Of a stretch of 23,926 nt of DNA, positions 23,479 through 23,926 are shown one piece after another. The translations under genes and the position numbers were made by a program. The stretch spans positions 1 through 23,926 of the forward strand of contig DASPJR010000140.1 in assembly GCA_035628505.1 (NCBI GenBank). Direction: 5' to 3'. The notes under the pieces are model-generated. The model made no database searches, had not been told where the DNA came from, and saw only the letters and a program-made list of their open reading frames with translations. Source of the stretch: DASPJR01 sp035628505 (GTDB lineage: Bacteria; Planctomycetota; SZUA-567; H5-PLA8). Position 1 is the first letter of the stretch; each line of letters begins with the position of its first letter.

Positions 23479-23926
23479 CGAGAAGCGCGATGCACTCATC
23501 CAACGTTTCGTGAATGGCGCCGCAAGCGTCGCGGAAGTGGCGGAACTGCAGGCCTTGCTGCAAACCGAGCCAGCCCTGATGCGCCAGCTCTTCGCCGCCG
23601 CGGAACTGGAACGCGACCTGCAGCACATCTACAAACCAGAGCAGGCCAAATCCGATACGCGTGTGTTCCAGGCCCTGAAAAACCGCCCGGCGCGCAGCAG
23701 TGCCTCCGCACGCTTCGAATCCTCTCGCCGCACCCAGGTGCCGCGCCGCCGCATGCAGCGGCTGAATCCTTCGTGGGCGATTCCGGGAGCGCTCGCGGCC
23801 TGTGGAGTGCTCGCCCTGCTGCTCTTCCTGAGTGGCTCGCCGCGCCGCGATCGGGTTAACACCGCCGCAACATCACCTGTGACCCCTACAACAACCGGGC
23901 CGAATCTGCAGCAGACGCGCGAGGAA
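23471..23926 (+). CDS. FecR-like membrane regulator, partial, running off the window
   Basis: The frame begins at ATG 23471, inside the last codons of the sigma gene, and stays open for 152 codons to the right edge with no stop. Residues about 5-52 (DALIQRFVNGAASVAEVAEL, then LMRQLFAAAELERDL) match the helical cytoplasmic N-terminus seen in FecR-type partners of PVC sigma factors, and share the pattern of the second FecR protein in this window. A basic linker (about 72-98) precedes a transmembrane helix at 101-121 (WAIPGALAACGVLALLLFL). A Thr/Pro-rich periplasmic linker then begins. The FecR domain itself would lie beyond the window. The assignment rests on the N-terminus, topology and coupling to the sigma gene. 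Confidence 0.78.
   Translation, partial: MDSEKRDALIQRFVNGAASVAEVAELQALLQTEPALMRQLFAAAELERDLQHIYKPEQAKSDTRVFQALKNRPARSSASARFESSRRTQVPRRRMQRLNPSWAIPGALAACGVLALLLFLSGSPRRDRVNTAATSPVTPTTTGPNLQQTREE

Noticed and set aside
1..23926. CRISPR array, tRNA or rRNA genes
   Set aside because: No regularly spaced identical repeats, no cloverleaf with CCA end and no conserved rRNA segments were noticed on either strand by eye; a tRNAscan or Infernal run would settle it.

Overview
The window is GC-rich, densely coded, and every gene I can support lies on the + strand. Three ECF sigma factors are each translationally coupled to a FecR-like membrane protein, beside large secreted proteins made of propeller, Ig-like, cadherin-like, beta-helix, PKD and malectin-like modules. 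That combination suggests a PVC-type bacterium (Planctomycetes/Verrucomicrobia and relatives) or a similarly complex Gram-negative lineage. This is inference from gene content; no rRNA or other marker gene is present.

Layout. (1) 1-2498: the 3' part of an unrecognised, possibly pilus-cassette-like gene, then a zinc-ribbon membrane protein. (2) 2584-4581: a two-gene catabolic operon with a near-perfect sigma-70 promoter and a palindrome over its start region, encoding a beta-keto acid cleavage enzyme (BKACE) and a 3-hydroxyacyl-CoA/carnitine-type dehydrogenase. (3) 4838-11835: a giant secreted protein with 14 propeller-like repeats, Ig/cadherin/IPT modules, a beta-helix and a calcium-loop C-terminus, broken by a one-base frameshift near 10810. 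(4) 11836-12572: a gene-poor stretch with a strong nested hairpin. (5) 12573-17255: sigma factor, FecR with a C-terminal STN-like domain, and an STN/alpha-helical-repeat protein, all with overlapping start and stop codons. (6) 17256-18026: a decayed IS3-type insertion followed by a cluster of hairpins. (7) 18027-22705: a second sigma/FecR pair whose FecR carries an apparent carbohydrate-binding domain, followed by a secreted nucleoside-hydrolase-like protein with three malectin-like modules and a PKD domain. (8) 22942 to the window end: a third sigma factor and the start of its FecR-like partner, which runs off the edge.

How the parts may work together. In classical FecI/FecR signalling, the STN domain of a TonB-dependent outer-membrane receptor contacts the periplasmic domain of FecR, which controls the sigma factor. 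No TonB-dependent receptor is visible here. Instead the STN domain sits on a helical-repeat protein, and the second FecR has its own binding domain next to a multi-module secreted enzyme. I read the right half as tandem surface-signalling modules whose third components are not transporters. This is the best candidate for an undescribed system in the window.
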